A stretch of DNA of 64,000 nucleotides, taken from the NCBI GenBank assembly GCA_947460175.1, contig CANHGW010000001.1, positions 62,001 through 126,000 of the forward strand, written 5' to 3'. The translations under genes were made by a program, and so were the position numbers. The notes beneath the pieces are model-generated. The model did no database searches and was not told the DNA's origin. It was given only the letters and a program-made list of their open reading frames with translations. Shown here one piece after another: positions 26,783 through 35,697 of the stretch. The stretch is from Bacteroidota bacterium (lineage in GTDB: Bacteria; Bacteroidota; Bacteroidia; Chitinophagales; Chitinophagaceae). The number at the start of each line of letters is the position of its first letter. The stretch's first letter is position 1.

Positions 26783-27221
26783 ATCGTCCAATACTTAGAA
26801 TTTTAGTTTTACTATATGATCTTTAAAAAATTAAGTTTACAAAAAATAGATTCGTTTGATTAAGTTTCATTTCTACTTTTGTCTTGACACAAAAGTAGAG
26901 CAAAAAGTCAAGGCGATCGAAAAATAGCTAAAAATGATCATTTTTTGTCTGAAATAAAAAAGCTATTCATCTTAAATATCACCTTCATCAAGTGTTGTTA
27001 GATTAAGCAATTTTATCTTTTAAAAGCCATAAGCAATTGTTTTTATTTCTGAAGACAAAAAACATCATTTTCTTAACGCTTTTTTTCTAAGGCCTCCATA
27101 AAAGGCAGGCATTTCGTTTAAAGTATTTCACCAACAAATAATAGAATGAAGGAACAATTGAAATATTCCATCAAACATACTTGAAGCTATCTGTTAAGTT
27201 CAACTATTAGCAATGATAAAA
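26783..27221. other. Noncoding gap with structured repeat-like element
   Basis: No plausible gene is visible. It holds the structured element described separately at 26873-26912, then the self-complementary AAAATGATCATTTT at about 26932-26945 flanked by AATAGCT/AGCTATT arms, and A/T-rich sequence. Some of this may terminate uvrA or gldB transcripts, which converge here. Confidence 0.6.
26873..26912. repeat. Hairpin with potential pseudoknot, dispersed-repeat type
   Basis: CTACTTTTGT (26873-26882) pairs with ACAAAAGTAG (26889-26898), leaving the loop CTTGAC. That loop is complementary to GTCAAG at 26907-26912, which gives an H-type pseudoknot geometry. I recall closely similar sequences scattered between genes in other Bacteroidota genomes; that is memory, not a search. 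Confidence 0.6.
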
Positions 27222-28268
27222 TTATCGTGGCTTATAACCTGATTCTCTTAAAAATGTTTGGGATTCAATTTGATCCTTCAATACATCCGTCCATTTTTTT
27301 TCAGGATGCGCATCCATGTATTTACGTACTAGTTGCCATCCTATCCAACTACCAATATTACCCGGCGATTCGGCAGGCATGCCAGTAGAAGTAGGTCCGT
27401 CATTGACATAGCGAAGTATCTCTTGCCATTGTGTAGAATACAATAATTTTTGCTTTGCAAAATAACTCCACATCATACCTTCATTTTGTTGACACCACTT
27501 CAATTGTTCAGGTGAGTAACCTATCAATAATTCTTCATTGGTTTCAGGTAATGTATATTCCAAATACAATTGTTCTTTGCCTTTCATTATCATTAAATCG
27601 AGTAAGGTTTTACCTTCAGCATTCATAGGATAATTATTTTCGTAGATTGCTTTTGCTACATTGACTGGGATGTATTCTTTCTCACATCGTTCTATTTGAT
27701 AGGCTGGTATTTGCACCGAAGCATAAAAAGGATATTGCTTGCCTAAATACATATCTAGTCCAACTCCAATTGTACTATCCACTGTCACAGCACTCCAAAA
27801 ATTGAGACCTGTAATGAAATAATACACATCGCCAATTTTTTGATTTGGAAAATAATATTTGATATGCTTAAATAGTTTTGTTAATTCAGCATCAACATCT
27901 TTCACATCGGGAAATTTTACGAATACAGTATCAAACAACGCTCTGTAATCTTTATAGGTAAGAAAATGACGAACCGAATTCATAAAAACTTTATTGTCAT
28001 CTGTTTTGGAAAATCCTGTGAGCTCATTAAAATAAATTGACGAAAAATCTGGATACTTACTACCCAATGCATTCACACTCAATTCAAGATTATTGGTATC
28101 GCATTGATACAACTCTTGGTCATATCGTATACTTTTAAAATCTACCTTGATATGACTCACATCAACTTTTTTAGATTCAGTTGAATTCTTACAAGATGAA
28201 AAACTGAACATAGTCAAATAACAAACCATTAATATGAACCCCTTATATAAAAAGTATCTTTGCCCCAT
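27222..28268 (-). CDS. gldB: Gliding motility lipoprotein GldB
   Basis: The start is set at the ATG at 28268; the frame extends two codons further only through a TTG. The N-terminus is a lipoprotein signal with lipobox FSSC (Cys about residue 26). Family landmarks follow: FKSIRYDQELYQ near residue 45, FKHIKYYFPNQKIGD, GVGLDMYLGKQYPFYASVQI, and SPGNIGSWIGWQLVRKYMD near the C-terminus. GldB is a membrane lipoprotein needed for gliding and stability of the T9SS machinery in flavobacteria. gldC is not adjacent, but nadE lies close by, a neighbourhood I recall from other Bacteroidota. Confidence 0.88.
   Translation of the reverse strand: MGQRYFLYKGFILMVCYLTMFSFSSCKNSTESKKVDVSHIKVDFKSIRYDQELYQCDTNNLELSVNALGSKYPDFSSIYFNELTGFSKTDDNKVFMNSVRHFLTYKDYRALFDTVFVKFPDVKDVDAELTKLFKHIKYYFPNQKIGDVYYFITGLNFWSAVTVDSTIGVGLDMYLGKQYPFYASVQIPAYQIERCEKEYIPVNVAKAIYENNYPMNAEGKTLLDLMIMKGKEQLYLEYTLPETNEELLIGYSPEQLKWCQQNEGMMWSYFAKQKLLYSTQWQEILRYVNDGPTSTGMPAESPGNIGSWIGWQLVRKYMDAHPEKKWTDVLKDQIESQTFLRESGYKPR
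28255..28262 (+). promoter_or_regulatory. -7 element TATCTTTG inside the 5' end of gldB
   Basis: Perfect plus-strand TAnnTTTG located within the first codons of the divergent gldB gene. It would give the beta-barrel gene a leader of about 70 nt. Confidence 0.5.
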
Positions 28269-28337
28269 AATCAATTACATTATTTTGAATGCAAATTTGA
28301 TGTAATTATTCTTAACTATTTACTAAAAATTAAAAAC

Positions 28338-29081
28338 ATGAAAAAACTGCTCATTTTAGGCCTATTGTTCAACTCATTATTTGCAACAAATGTGAATGCT
28401 CAAGATTCAAAAGTGGATGAAATATTCAAAACATATCGCTTTGGTTTGTTCTTAGGACCAACGTTCAATTCATTAAGACCTACTTCATCTTCTGCTGACA
28501 ATTACTTCATTTCGAAAGGGAAAGGCAATGTAGGGTTTAGTTTTGGGATCAACGCAGATTACAATATCAATGACCGATATTCAATCTACACAGGCATCGG
28601 TATGGATTGGAGAGGTGGTTCTATTACAGCTACTGACACTTCAGTTACTTTGAAACCAGATTACCTTCGTAAAGCAGCTGTTACATACAAGCATCAATAC
28701 CTTACTATTCCATTGGGATTAAAAATGAAAGCAGCTGAGTTTGGAAAAATCAAAGTATTTGCACAAACTGGCTTTGACTTAGGTATACTTTTAAGTAACC
28801 GTGGTGATTATTCTGGTACATTGAGCAGTGGCTTAAACGTGATATCTACTAAAACAAAATTAAAAGATATCGCATCAAGTGTACCTGTCAATTTAGGTTG
28901 GCAAATTGGACCTGGTGTTGAATATGCTTTAAATGACAAAAACGCTGTATATGCTACTATCCTTTACAGAAATGGTTTTATTGATGCCACAACGCCTCAA
29001 AACAATAATAATGGTTATAAATTCAGTGATGGCAATGTACGTAGTAATACATTTGCGATTCGTTTTGGATATTATTTCTAA
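28338..29081 (+). CDS. Outer membrane beta-barrel protein (PorT-like)
   Basis: The start is set at the ATG at 28338, which begins the signal peptide MKKLLILGLLFNSLFATNVN and lies downstream of the -7 box. The mature 225 residues alternate polar and hydrophobic strands. The pattern includes FGLFLGPTFNSLRP, FGINADYNINDRYSIYTGIG, YLTIPLGLKMKA and a C-terminal aromatic (FAIRFGYYF). This fits the small outer-membrane barrel family that includes PorT. It lies between gldB and nadE and ends in a strong terminator. A role in secretion or motility is suggested only by the gldB neighbour. Confidence 0.82.
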   Translation: MKKLLILGLLFNSLFATNVNAQDSKVDEIFKTYRFGLFLGPTFNSLRPTSSSADNYFISKGKGNVGFSFGINADYNINDRYSIYTGIGMDWRGGSITATDTSVTLKPDYLRKAAVTYKHQYLTIPLGLKMKAAEFGKIKVFAQTGFDLGILLSNRGDYSGTLSSGLNVISTKTKLKDIASSVPVNLGWQIGPGVEYALNDKNAVYATILYRNGFIDATTPQNNNNGYKFSDGNVRSNTFAIRFGYYF

Positions 29082-29103
29082 TTATTCTTATGACTATATT
29101 TCA

Positions 29104-29129
29104 AGCCACGCATTGCGTGGCTTTTTTTT
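29104..29129 (+). terminator. Rho-independent terminator after beta-barrel gene
   Basis: Perfect 8-bp stem AGCCACGC/GCGTGGCT with loop ATT, followed by a run of T. The T run ends in TTTG, which could also serve as the -33 box of nadE. Confidence 0.92.
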
Positions 29130-29152
29130 GCACAGTATCCCACAAAGTATTC

Positions 29153-29160
29153 TATTTTTG
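29153..29160 (+). promoter_or_regulatory. -7 element TATTTTTG of nadE (leaderless)
   Basis: Perfect TAnnTTTG ending 5 bp before the nadE ATG. A TTTG at 29127-29130 lies 22 bp upstream and may be the -33 box. Confidence 0.6.
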
Positions 29161-29165
29161 CTTTT

Positions 29166-30848
29166 ATGAAAATCGTACTTGCTCAACAGAATTATCATAT
29201 TGGAAATTTTGAACAGAATACAAAAAAAATAATTGAAGCTATACAAGAAGCTAAAGCACAACAAGCCGACTTGATTGTATTTTCAGAGTTGAGTGTATGC
29301 GGTTACCCACCACGAGATTTTTTGGAGTTCAATGATTTTATACAACGTTGTTTAGCTGCTGTCGATGAAATCAAAATGCATGCAGATACCATTGGTGTTT
29401 TGATAGGTTGTCCTTCTTACAATAAAGTTCCTGAAGGAAAAGATTTATTCAATAGTGCTTACCTTTTATACCAACAAAAAGTGCAAGACATCGTACACAA
29501 AACCTTGTTGCCTACATACGATGTATTTGACGAAAACCGATATTTCGAGCCTTGCTATGAATGGCATGTGATGGAATTCAAGGGCAAGAAATTGGCAGTA
29601 ACCGTTTGTGAAGATATATGGAACTTAGGCAACAACCCTTTGTATCGGATTTGTCCTATGGACAAACTGATGGAATTTAATCCGGATGTGATGATCAACC
29701 TCAGTGCATCGCCATTTGATTATACGCATGTAGAAGATCGCAAAGCGATTATAAAAGCTAATGTGAGCAAATACAAAATTCCATTATTGTATTGCAATGC
29801 GGTAGGTTCGCAAACCGAAATTGTTTTTGATGGAGGTTCATTGGTGTTTGATAAAGATTGTCATTTGATACACGAAGGCAAGTATTTTGCAGAAGATTTA
29901 ATCACTGTAAACTTGCTTGACAATGGTACATTTCAAGAAACAATTCTAACAGAAGCACAACATATTCCAAATGAAGAATTAAATCCTATAACTTATCACG
30001 ACAACTTACATACTGATCGGATTCATGACGCTATCGTGATGGGCATCAAAGATTACTTTGCCAAAATGGGATTCAAAAAAGCCATCCTCGGTTCGAGTGG
30101 TGGCATTGATTCCGCAGTCACATTGGCATTGGCTTGCGAGGCCTTGGGTGCAGAAAACGTAACAGCCGTTTTAATGCCTTCTCAATATTCTACCTCACAC
30201 TCAGTTGACGATGCAGTCAAACTTTCTGAAACCTTGAAAAACCCCTATCACATCATCGAGATTAAACCCATCTTTGATGTGTTTATGACACAGCTCAAAC
30301 CTTTGTATCAAGACCTTCCATTCAATGTAGCTGAGGAAAATATACAAGCTCGTAGTAGAGGAAACTTATTGATGTCGATCGCTAATAAATTTGGACAAAT
30401 ACTCCTAAACACCACCAACAAAAGCGAATGCGCTACAGGTTATGGTACACTCTATGGCGATATGGCTGGCGGCATAGCCGTGCTTGGCGATGTATACAAA
30501 ATGCAAGTGTATGCCTTGGCCAATTACATCAATCGAAATAGAGAAATTATACCTCAAAATATTATCGATAAAGCACCTTCGGCTGAGTTGCGACCTAATC
30601 AAAAAGACAGCGACTCCCTGCCCGATTATCGCATACTCGATGCCGTATTATACCAATACATAGAGCGACGTCAAGGACCGAATGAAATCATTACACAAGG
30701 TTTTGACAAAGCCATCGTAGATCGCACATTAAAACTTGTGAATACAAACGAATACAAACGCAATCAATTTTGCCCTATCATACGTGTATCGCCTAAAGCA
30801 TTTGGTGTAGGCCGAAGAGTGCCGATAGTAGCGAAATATTTGAGTTAG
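29166..30848 (+). CDS. nadE: Glutamine-dependent NAD+ synthetase
   Basis: Last step of NAD+ synthesis: amidation of deamido-NAD+ with ammonia from glutamine. The N-terminal nitrilase-like domain (1-260) has the catalytic triad Glu41 (FSELSVCGYPPR), Lys112 (HKTLLPTYDVFDE) and Cys148 (TVCEDIW). The synthetase domain follows with the ATP-pyrophosphatase loop GSSGGIDSA at 309-317. LLNTTNKSE and GDMAGGIAVLGDVYK complete the active site. The length of 560 matches the two-domain form. The ATG directly follows a -7 box. A noncoding repeat region lies downstream. Confidence 0.97.
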   Translation: MKIVLAQQNYHIGNFEQNTKKIIEAIQEAKAQQADLIVFSELSVCGYPPRDFLEFNDFIQRCLAAVDEIKMHADTIGVLIGCPSYNKVPEGKDLFNSAYLLYQQKVQDIVHKTLLPTYDVFDENRYFEPCYEWHVMEFKGKKLAVTVCEDIWNLGNNPLYRICPMDKLMEFNPDVMINLSASPFDYTHVEDRKAIIKANVSKYKIPLLYCNAVGSQTEIVFDGGSLVFDKDCHLIHEGKYFAEDLITVNLLDNGTFQETILTEAQHIPNEELNPITYHDNLHTDRIHDAIVMGIKDYFAKMGFKKAILGSSGGIDSAVTLALACEALGAENVTAVLMPSQYSTSHSVDDAVKLSETLKNPYHIIEIKPIFDVFMTQLKPLYQDLPFNVAEENIQARSRGNLLMSIANKFGQILLNTTNKSECATGYGTLYGDMAGGIAVLGDVYKMQVYALANYINRNREIIPQNIIDKAPSAELRPNQKDSDSLPDYRILDAVLYQYIERRQGPNEIITQGFDKAIVDRTLKLVNTNEYKRNQFCPIIRVSPKAFGVGRRVPIVAKYLS

Positions 30849-30925
30849 TATTTTTTGGAGCCATGCATGACTTCTGCCTTCAACTACTTCTCGCTGTCCG
30901 CATCCGCACGGCGGAGTCGCTACCA

Positions 30926-30963
30926 TCGAGGCTAGCTTTCATCGTCTATTGCATGAATTGAGC
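30926..30963. repeat. 38-bp direct repeat, copy 1
   Basis: Begins TCGAGGCTAGCTTTCATCGT. It matches 31039-31076 with two mismatches. Confidence 0.85.
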
Positions 30964-31009
30964 TGAGAAATACATAATGACTAGGCAAAGCCTGTCGAGA
31001 ACATAGAAA

Positions 31010-31032
31010 CTGCGAAGGCACAGCCTTCGCAG
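31010..31032. other. Perfect hairpin between the two direct repeats
   Basis: CTGCGAAGGC, loop ACA, GCCTTCGCAG: a 10-bp G+C-rich stem. No T run follows on either strand, so it is not a standard terminator. Confidence 0.75.
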
Positions 31033-31038
31033 AGATGG

Positions 31039-31076
31039 TCGAGGCTAGCTTTCATCGTCTATCGCATGAATTTAGC
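31039..31076. repeat. 38-bp direct repeat, copy 2
   Basis: Second copy of 30926-30963, at a 113-bp period. The sequence after both copies is also alignable (GCAAAGCYTGT, GAACWTAGAAAC). Confidence 0.85.
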
Positions 31077-31301
31077 AGTTGAAATGCTTTATGAAAAAGC
31101 AAAGCTTGTAAAGAACTTAGAAACCTCGAAGAACTAGAATAGAAAATGACAGCTTTGAATTAAAAAATAAATGCCCTTGAGGAATATATGCATCAAATGG
31201 AAGAACAATAATGCATGGAGAATACAAATGAAAAATATTATATTTGATTTATCAATTGTATGATAATTTAAAAATTGAGGTTTCCACAAAAGTTTTACAC
31301 C

Positions 31302-33986
31302 ATGAAAAAAAATCTATTGAGCTGTTTTCTAAGCTTCATTTTTGCAGCGACAAGTATACAGGCGCAAGTGGTGCAATCAAATTTAGACGCTCAACAAAAA
31401 CTCGCGAAAGTAAACAAGCAATATTTTATTGAAAACAAAGGACAATGGCCTAAGGAAGTTCTTTACTTAACCCAAAGCGCAGGATTAAATACCTGGATTA
31501 CTACTAAAGGGATGTGGTATGAGTTTTTTAAAACAGAAGAAATAAATCCTGCTGAAAAACAAATGACCAATGAATTTGCGATGCCAGACAAGTTTGAGCA
31601 TAAAGAAACAAAACGTTGGGGACATCGAGTAGGATACACTTTAATAGGCAACAACAAAACAGTAATTACTGAAGCCAAACAAAAACAAGAAGGCTATTAC
31701 AATTACCTGATTGGAAACGACCCAAGCAAACATGCAAGTTATGTGGGTTTGTACAAAGAAGCATTGATAAAAGAAGTATATAAAGGCATTGATATGCGCT
31801 ATTATTTTGATAAAGGAAGCTTGCGCTACGATTATGTAGTAAAGCCTGGTGCCGACCCAAGGCAAATACAATTTAAGTTTGAGGGTGCCGAAAATTCTTA
31901 CTTAAACGAAAAGGGAGAATTGGTTTTTACTACTTGTTTTGGAGAAGTAAAAAATGCGGATTTATACACTTATCAAGAAGAAAATAAAATGCAAGTAAAA
32001 TCTAAATTTATTAAAACAGACGAAGGCTTCAGCTTTGATTTGGGCAACTACAACAAAAGTCAAACGCTGATTATTGATCCACTAATTTATTCGACTTATA
32101 TTGGGGGAAGTGGTTACGAAGTTGGACTTTCCATCGCCTTGGATGTTTCTGCTAACGCATATATTACTGGGCAAACTTCCTCAATTAATTTTGATACTAG
32201 CTCTGGGGCTTTTCAAACAATAAATAGTGGGAACAATGATATTTTTGTCAGTAAACTTAATGCATCAGGAACTGCCTTGATTTATTCGACTTACATAGGA
32301 GGCAGTAATAATGACCTGAGTAATTCCATCGCAGTTGATGCATTAAATAATGGATACATTACTGGGAACACTACTTCAAATAATTTTAATATTACACCTG
32401 GGTCTTTTCAAACCACTTTAGCAGGAAACAATGATATTTTTGTCAGTAAACTCAATTCCACAGGTTCGGCGCTAATTTATTCTACATTTATTGGCGGATC
32501 AAGTGACGAGGCTGCTTATTCTATCGCGCTTGATATACAGGGTAATGTATTTTTTACTGGTGCGACAAACTCTACTGATTACGATATAAGTCTTGGGGCA
32601 TTTCAACCAACCAAAGAAGGGACTAGTGACGTTTTTGTAAGCAAACTGAATGCGACTGGTAATGCATTAATCTATTCCACATATATTGGAGGAAGTAGTG
32701 GAGATAGTCGAGGACAGGCGGTCGCTATTGATGGGCTTGGAAATGCCTACATTACAGGTTATACTAATTCCAATAATTATGACATTACACCTGGAGCTTT
32801 TCAGGCAAATATCACTGGAGGCTGGGATGTTTTTGTGAGTAAACTCAATGCAACTGGAACTATATTAGTTTACTCTACATATTTAGGAGGAAGTAATTCA
32901 GACTGGGGTAATTCTATAGCAGTGGACAATTTAGGGAATGCTTATATAACTGGTATAACTTATTCATCAAATTTTGATATTATACCTGGGGCTTTTCAGG
33001 CGAATTTTGCAGGAAACTCCGATATTTTTGTTAGTAAATTCAATGCAAATGGTACGTCGCTTATCTATTCTACATATATTGGCGGAAGTAGCTATGAGGA
33101 CAGTAAAGTAATTACTCTTGATCCTTTGAATAATGCCTACGTTTCAGGTTTCACATTATCAGCAAATTACGATATTACACAAGGGGCTTTTCAAACAATT
33201 TATGCAGGAGGCGAGGATATTTTTGTAAGCAAACTCAATGCTACAGGTACAGCTTTAGTCTATTCAACATTTGTGGGTAATGCTGGTTGGGATCGTTGTT
33301 TTTCAATAGCCCTTGATGCATCAAATAACCTATATATTACAGGCTTCACTTATTCTACTAATTACTACATTACACCAGGGGCTTTTCAAACAGTAAACGG
33401 TGGGAACACGGATGTTTTTGTAACGAAGCTAGGTATACCATTTTCTTTACCTATAGAGTTAATTAGCTTTGAAGGCTTTGTAATTCAAAACGAAAACGAA
33501 ATTACCTGGAAAACTGCAGCTGAACTTAACTTTAGTCATTATGTATTAGAAAGTTCAGAGGATGGAATTAATTTCAAAATAGTTGACACCATTGTCAGTT
33601 TAGGGAATAGTAATGAAATCAATTGCTATTCCTATCAGGATAAAAAGTACTATTCTCCTACCACCTATTATCGATTAAAAAGTGTGGATATTGACGGCTC
33701 CTTTAATCATAGTAAAATCATAACGGTCAAACGCGATGAAAATTCAACGGGTGTTGTTGTTTATCCCAACCCATCAAATGGCATTTATCAAATAGATTTT
33801 AGAAATGGAAGTAACAACTATATCCAAATTGAAGTGTTAGACATGCAAGGTAATTTAATTGAAAAACAAAAACATACAAACAAAAACAACGCAAACATCG
33901 ACCTTTCAAAATATGCAAACGGGGTGTATATTCTTAAGGTAATATCGAATAATAAACAAGAAATAGTTCGTTTGGTTAAGCTGTAA
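31302..33986 (+). CDS. SBBP-repeat secreted protein with T9SS domain
   Basis: The start is set at the ATG at 31302 (MKKNLLSCFLSFIFAATSIQ, signal peptide). An N-terminal DUF7948-type domain follows (FIENKGQWPKEVLYLT, about 45-270). Seven SBBP beta-propeller repeats come next, each with a STYIGGS-like strand, a YITG strand and DIFVSKLNATG. Then comes a short domain starting PIELISFEGFVIQNENEITW that is common before sorting signals, and the T9SS domain (VVVYPNPSNGIYQIDFRN to VRLVKL). It is likely exported to the surface. Ligand unknown. It is followed by two other secreted beta-rich proteins. Confidence 0.92.
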   Translation: MKKNLLSCFLSFIFAATSIQAQVVQSNLDAQQKLAKVNKQYFIENKGQWPKEVLYLTQSAGLNTWITTKGMWYEFFKTEEINPAEKQMTNEFAMPDKFEHKETKRWGHRVGYTLIGNNKTVITEAKQKQEGYYNYLIGNDPSKHASYVGLYKEALIKEVYKGIDMRYYFDKGSLRYDYVVKPGADPRQIQFKFEGAENSYLNEKGELVFTTCFGEVKNADLYTYQEENKMQVKSKFIKTDEGFSFDLGNYNKSQTLIIDPLIYSTYIGGSGYEVGLSIALDVSANAYITGQTSSINFDTSSGAFQTINSGNNDIFVSKLNASGTALIYSTYIGGSNNDLSNSIAVDALNNGYITGNTTSNNFNITPGSFQTTLAGNNDIFVSKLNSTGSALIYSTFIGGSSDEAAYSIALDIQGNVFFTGATNSTDYDISLGAFQPTKEGTSDVFVSKLNATGNALIYSTYIGGSSGDSRGQAVAIDGLGNAYITGYTNSNNYDITPGAFQANITGGWDVFVSKLNATGTILVYSTYLGGSNSDWGNSIAVDNLGNAYITGITYSSNFDIIPGAFQANFAGNSDIFVSKFNANGTSLIYSTYIGGSSYEDSKVITLDPLNNAYVSGFTLSANYDITQGAFQTIYAGGEDIFVSKLNATGTALVYSTFVGNAGWDRCFSIALDASNNLYITGFTYSTNYYITPGAFQTVNGGNTDVFVTKLGIPFSLPIELISFEGFVIQNENEITWKTAAELNFSHYVLESSEDGINFKIVDTIVSLGNSNEINCYSYQDKKYYSPTTYYRLKSVDIDGSFNHSKIITVKRDENSTGVVVYPNPSNGIYQIDFRNGSNNYIQIEVLDMQGNLIEKQKHTNKNNANIDLSKYANGVYILKVISNNKQEIVRLVKL

Positions 33987-34191
33987 AAATACCACTTTTT
34001 TACGCAATATTTCGTTTGTCACTTAACATGGAAACATTTACGCTTGGCAAGCGAGAGCATATGCTAATGCTGATAGACTTTGAATAATTATGTATACCAA
34101 GTATGATTCTTTAGTACAAAAACCTACTAATACTTGATAATCAAAAAATAATGAATATAATTATTAAAAATAAAGTTATTTTTTTTTCTTT

Positions 34192-34206
34192 ATGATTAAA
34201 CTAAAC
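34192..34206 (+). promoter_or_regulatory. Shared upstream motif ATGATTAAACTAAAC (before trefoil-like gene)
   Basis: Lies 10 bp before the ATG at 34217. The same motif, with 0-2 extra bases, occurs twice before the next gene (34772-34788 and 34796-34810). Confidence 0.45.
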
Positions 34207-34216
34207 TTAATAAACC

Positions 34217-34702
34217 ATGAAAAACACTTTCTTTTACTTTGCAATAGTATTTGCAACTTTATTTATCTCTTCTAGCCTCTTAGCTCAAGATGTAGTTAAG
34301 TACTATTATGTAAAAAACTATTGGACTAAGACATATCTGTTTGGCGGTCAAGACTTTGGATGTGGAGGTAAAAAGGCAACTCCAGACGCTAACTCTTGGA
34401 CGTTTGAACCAGTACCTGGTCAAAAAAATACCTATTTTATAAAACACTATCAATCTGGAAATTATTTGAATATTGAAACAGGACAACTTGATTATGGACA
34501 AATTAAAAAAGGATGGTTCAGTGCGCAATGGGTGCTTGAAAAAGTGGGCAAAGAGGCTGGTGTTTATAGAATTAAAAATAGATGGAAACCTACATTGTAC
34601 TTAAACAATGAAAAAGTGAGTCAAACGAATGGCGTTGACTGTACAACTAGTAATCCGGGTTTTTGGAGTTCATATTGGCAGTTGATTGAAGATGGATTTT
34701 AA
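34217..34702 (+). CDS. Small secreted beta-trefoil-like protein
   Basis: A signal peptide (1-22, ending SLLAQ) is followed by a 138-residue domain with three similar strands-and-turn units. They are YYYVKNYWTKTYLFGG, YFIKHYQSGNYLNIETGQ and YRIKNRWKPTLYLNNEK, each ahead of a W-containing strand (NSWTFEPV, AQWVLEKV, SYWQLIEDG). Three-fold W-ended units of this size are typical of ricin-type beta-trefoils, which bind glycans or proteins. The QxW signature itself is degenerate. No enzymatic motif is present and there is no T9SS domain. Confidence 0.65.
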   Translation: MKNTFFYFAIVFATLFISSSLLAQDVVKYYYVKNYWTKTYLFGGQDFGCGGKKATPDANSWTFEPVPGQKNTYFIKHYQSGNYLNIETGQLDYGQIKKGWFSAQWVLEKVGKEAGVYRIKNRWKPTLYLNNEKVSQTNGVDCTTSNPGFWSSYWQLIEDGF

Positions 34703-34771
34703 ATTTATTTCGCAAATTTACAAGCTTCATCAAAACGCAGAATCCAGTATCTAATTCGTTATTCATTCATT

Positions 34772-34810
34772 ATGATTATAAACTAAACTCATTCAATGAT
34801 TCAACTAAAC
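34772..34810 (+). promoter_or_regulatory. Two copies of the ATGATT..AACTAAAC motif before tectonin gene
   Basis: Copies at 34772-34788 and 34796-34810, spaced 24 bp start to start. They match the motif at 34192-34206 before the preceding gene. This may be a regulator site or a duplicated promoter segment. Confidence 0.45.
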
Positions 34811-34844
34811 AAGCCATAAAATAATTCACTTTCAAAAAATAAAA

Positions 34845-35585
34845 ATGAAAAATAATTTATTAAAAACAACTGTGTTTATACTGGCTGTAATGTTTTTAAG
34901 CACTGTTTTAAAAGCACAAAGTTGGAGAAAAATAGACGGAAAGCTTATGCAAATATCAGTCGGCAACAAAAACAATGTATGGGGTGTAAATGATCAACAT
35001 GATATTTATAAGAGTACCGATGACGGCTGGACAAAACCCCAAGCTGTTGCAAAGTTAAAGCAAGTATCTGCATCTGCAGATGGAAATGTATGGGGTGTAA
35101 ATGCCGCTAATGTTTTATATCGATGGGAGAATAATGGATGGAAACGAGTTGCGACTGATAAAAAATTAAAATGTATTGCCGTAGGTTCTGCAAGTAATAT
35201 TTGGGCCTTAGATGCAAATGGGGTTGCATTGGTATATAATACCTCAAACAAGAAATTCGAATCAGCTGGAACCGACAAATGGCAGTTTGCTCAAATTGCA
35301 GTAGGCGCTGATGGTGACGTATGGGCAATAAAACAAAGTGGGAATGTATATCATTTTATAGAAAACGCTTGGATAGAACCTGAGCCCAAAGCAAGGATTA
35401 CCTGCATCTCAGTAGGTGATGCCAATCACATTTGGGGTGTAAATGCTGAAGGAATGGTTTATAATATAGTCAATGGAAAATGGAAAAAGCCTGACCCAAT
35501 TGCTAGATTAAAATGTATATCTGCTAGCTCAGACGGTCAAGTATGGGGTGTAAATCCTGCAAACTTGATTTACAAACTTGATTAA
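34845..35585 (+). CDS. Secreted tectonin beta-propeller protein
   Basis: A signal peptide (1-24, ending LKAQ) is followed by six tectonin (TECPR) blades of about 36 residues. Each blade has the pattern I.VG....(V/I)W.(V/L/I)....... YR, for example ISVGNKNNVWGVNDQHDIYK and ISVGDANHIWGVNAEGMVY. The last blade ends SSDGQVWGVNPANLIYKLD, completing a closed six-bladed propeller. Tectonins bind methylated or complex glycans and LPS in lectins of invertebrates and fungi. In bacteria they are occasional secreted proteins. The domain call is firm; the ligand is unknown. Confidence 0.87.
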   Translation: MKNNLLKTTVFILAVMFLSTVLKAQSWRKIDGKLMQISVGNKNNVWGVNDQHDIYKSTDDGWTKPQAVAKLKQVSASADGNVWGVNAANVLYRWENNGWKRVATDKKLKCIAVGSASNIWALDANGVALVYNTSNKKFESAGTDKWQFAQIAVGADGDVWAIKQSGNVYHFIENAWIEPEPKARITCISVGDANHIWGVNAEGMVYNIVNGKWKKPDPIARLKCISASSDGQVWGVNPANLIYKLD

Positions 35586-35617
35586 TATTTTTACAGATTA
35601 ATTATATAATAGTATTT

Positions 35618-35667
35618 TTTCTTCTCTCTACGAAAACAGAGCCTTCATAGAGAGGAGAAATTTTTTT
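35618..35667 (+). terminator. Rho-independent terminator after tectonin gene
   Basis: A 13-bp stem (35618-35630 with 35648-35660, one G-U pair) around a 17-nt loop, followed by a run of T. Confidence 0.85.
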
Positions 35668-35697
35668 GTACGTTTTTTTTTAATCATAGAACAAATA

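Larger units (their letters stand above)
30849..31301. other. Noncoding gap with tandem repeat and hairpin
   Basis: No gene is visible. The left half is relatively G+C-rich for this genome and carries two copies of a 38-bp sequence 113 bp apart, whose weaker similarity continues for about 50 bp more. Between them is a perfect hairpin at 31010-31032. The right half is A/T-rich and leads into the SBBP gene. Confidence 0.7.

Noticed and set aside
28260-28337. Upstream extension of the beta-barrel gene
   Set aside because: It lies in the promoter and leader and overlaps the gldB start. The signal peptide begins at 28338.
31010-31032. Hairpin as the terminator of nadE
   Set aside because: No T run follows on the plus or minus strand, and it lies 160 bp beyond the stop codon inside a repeat region.
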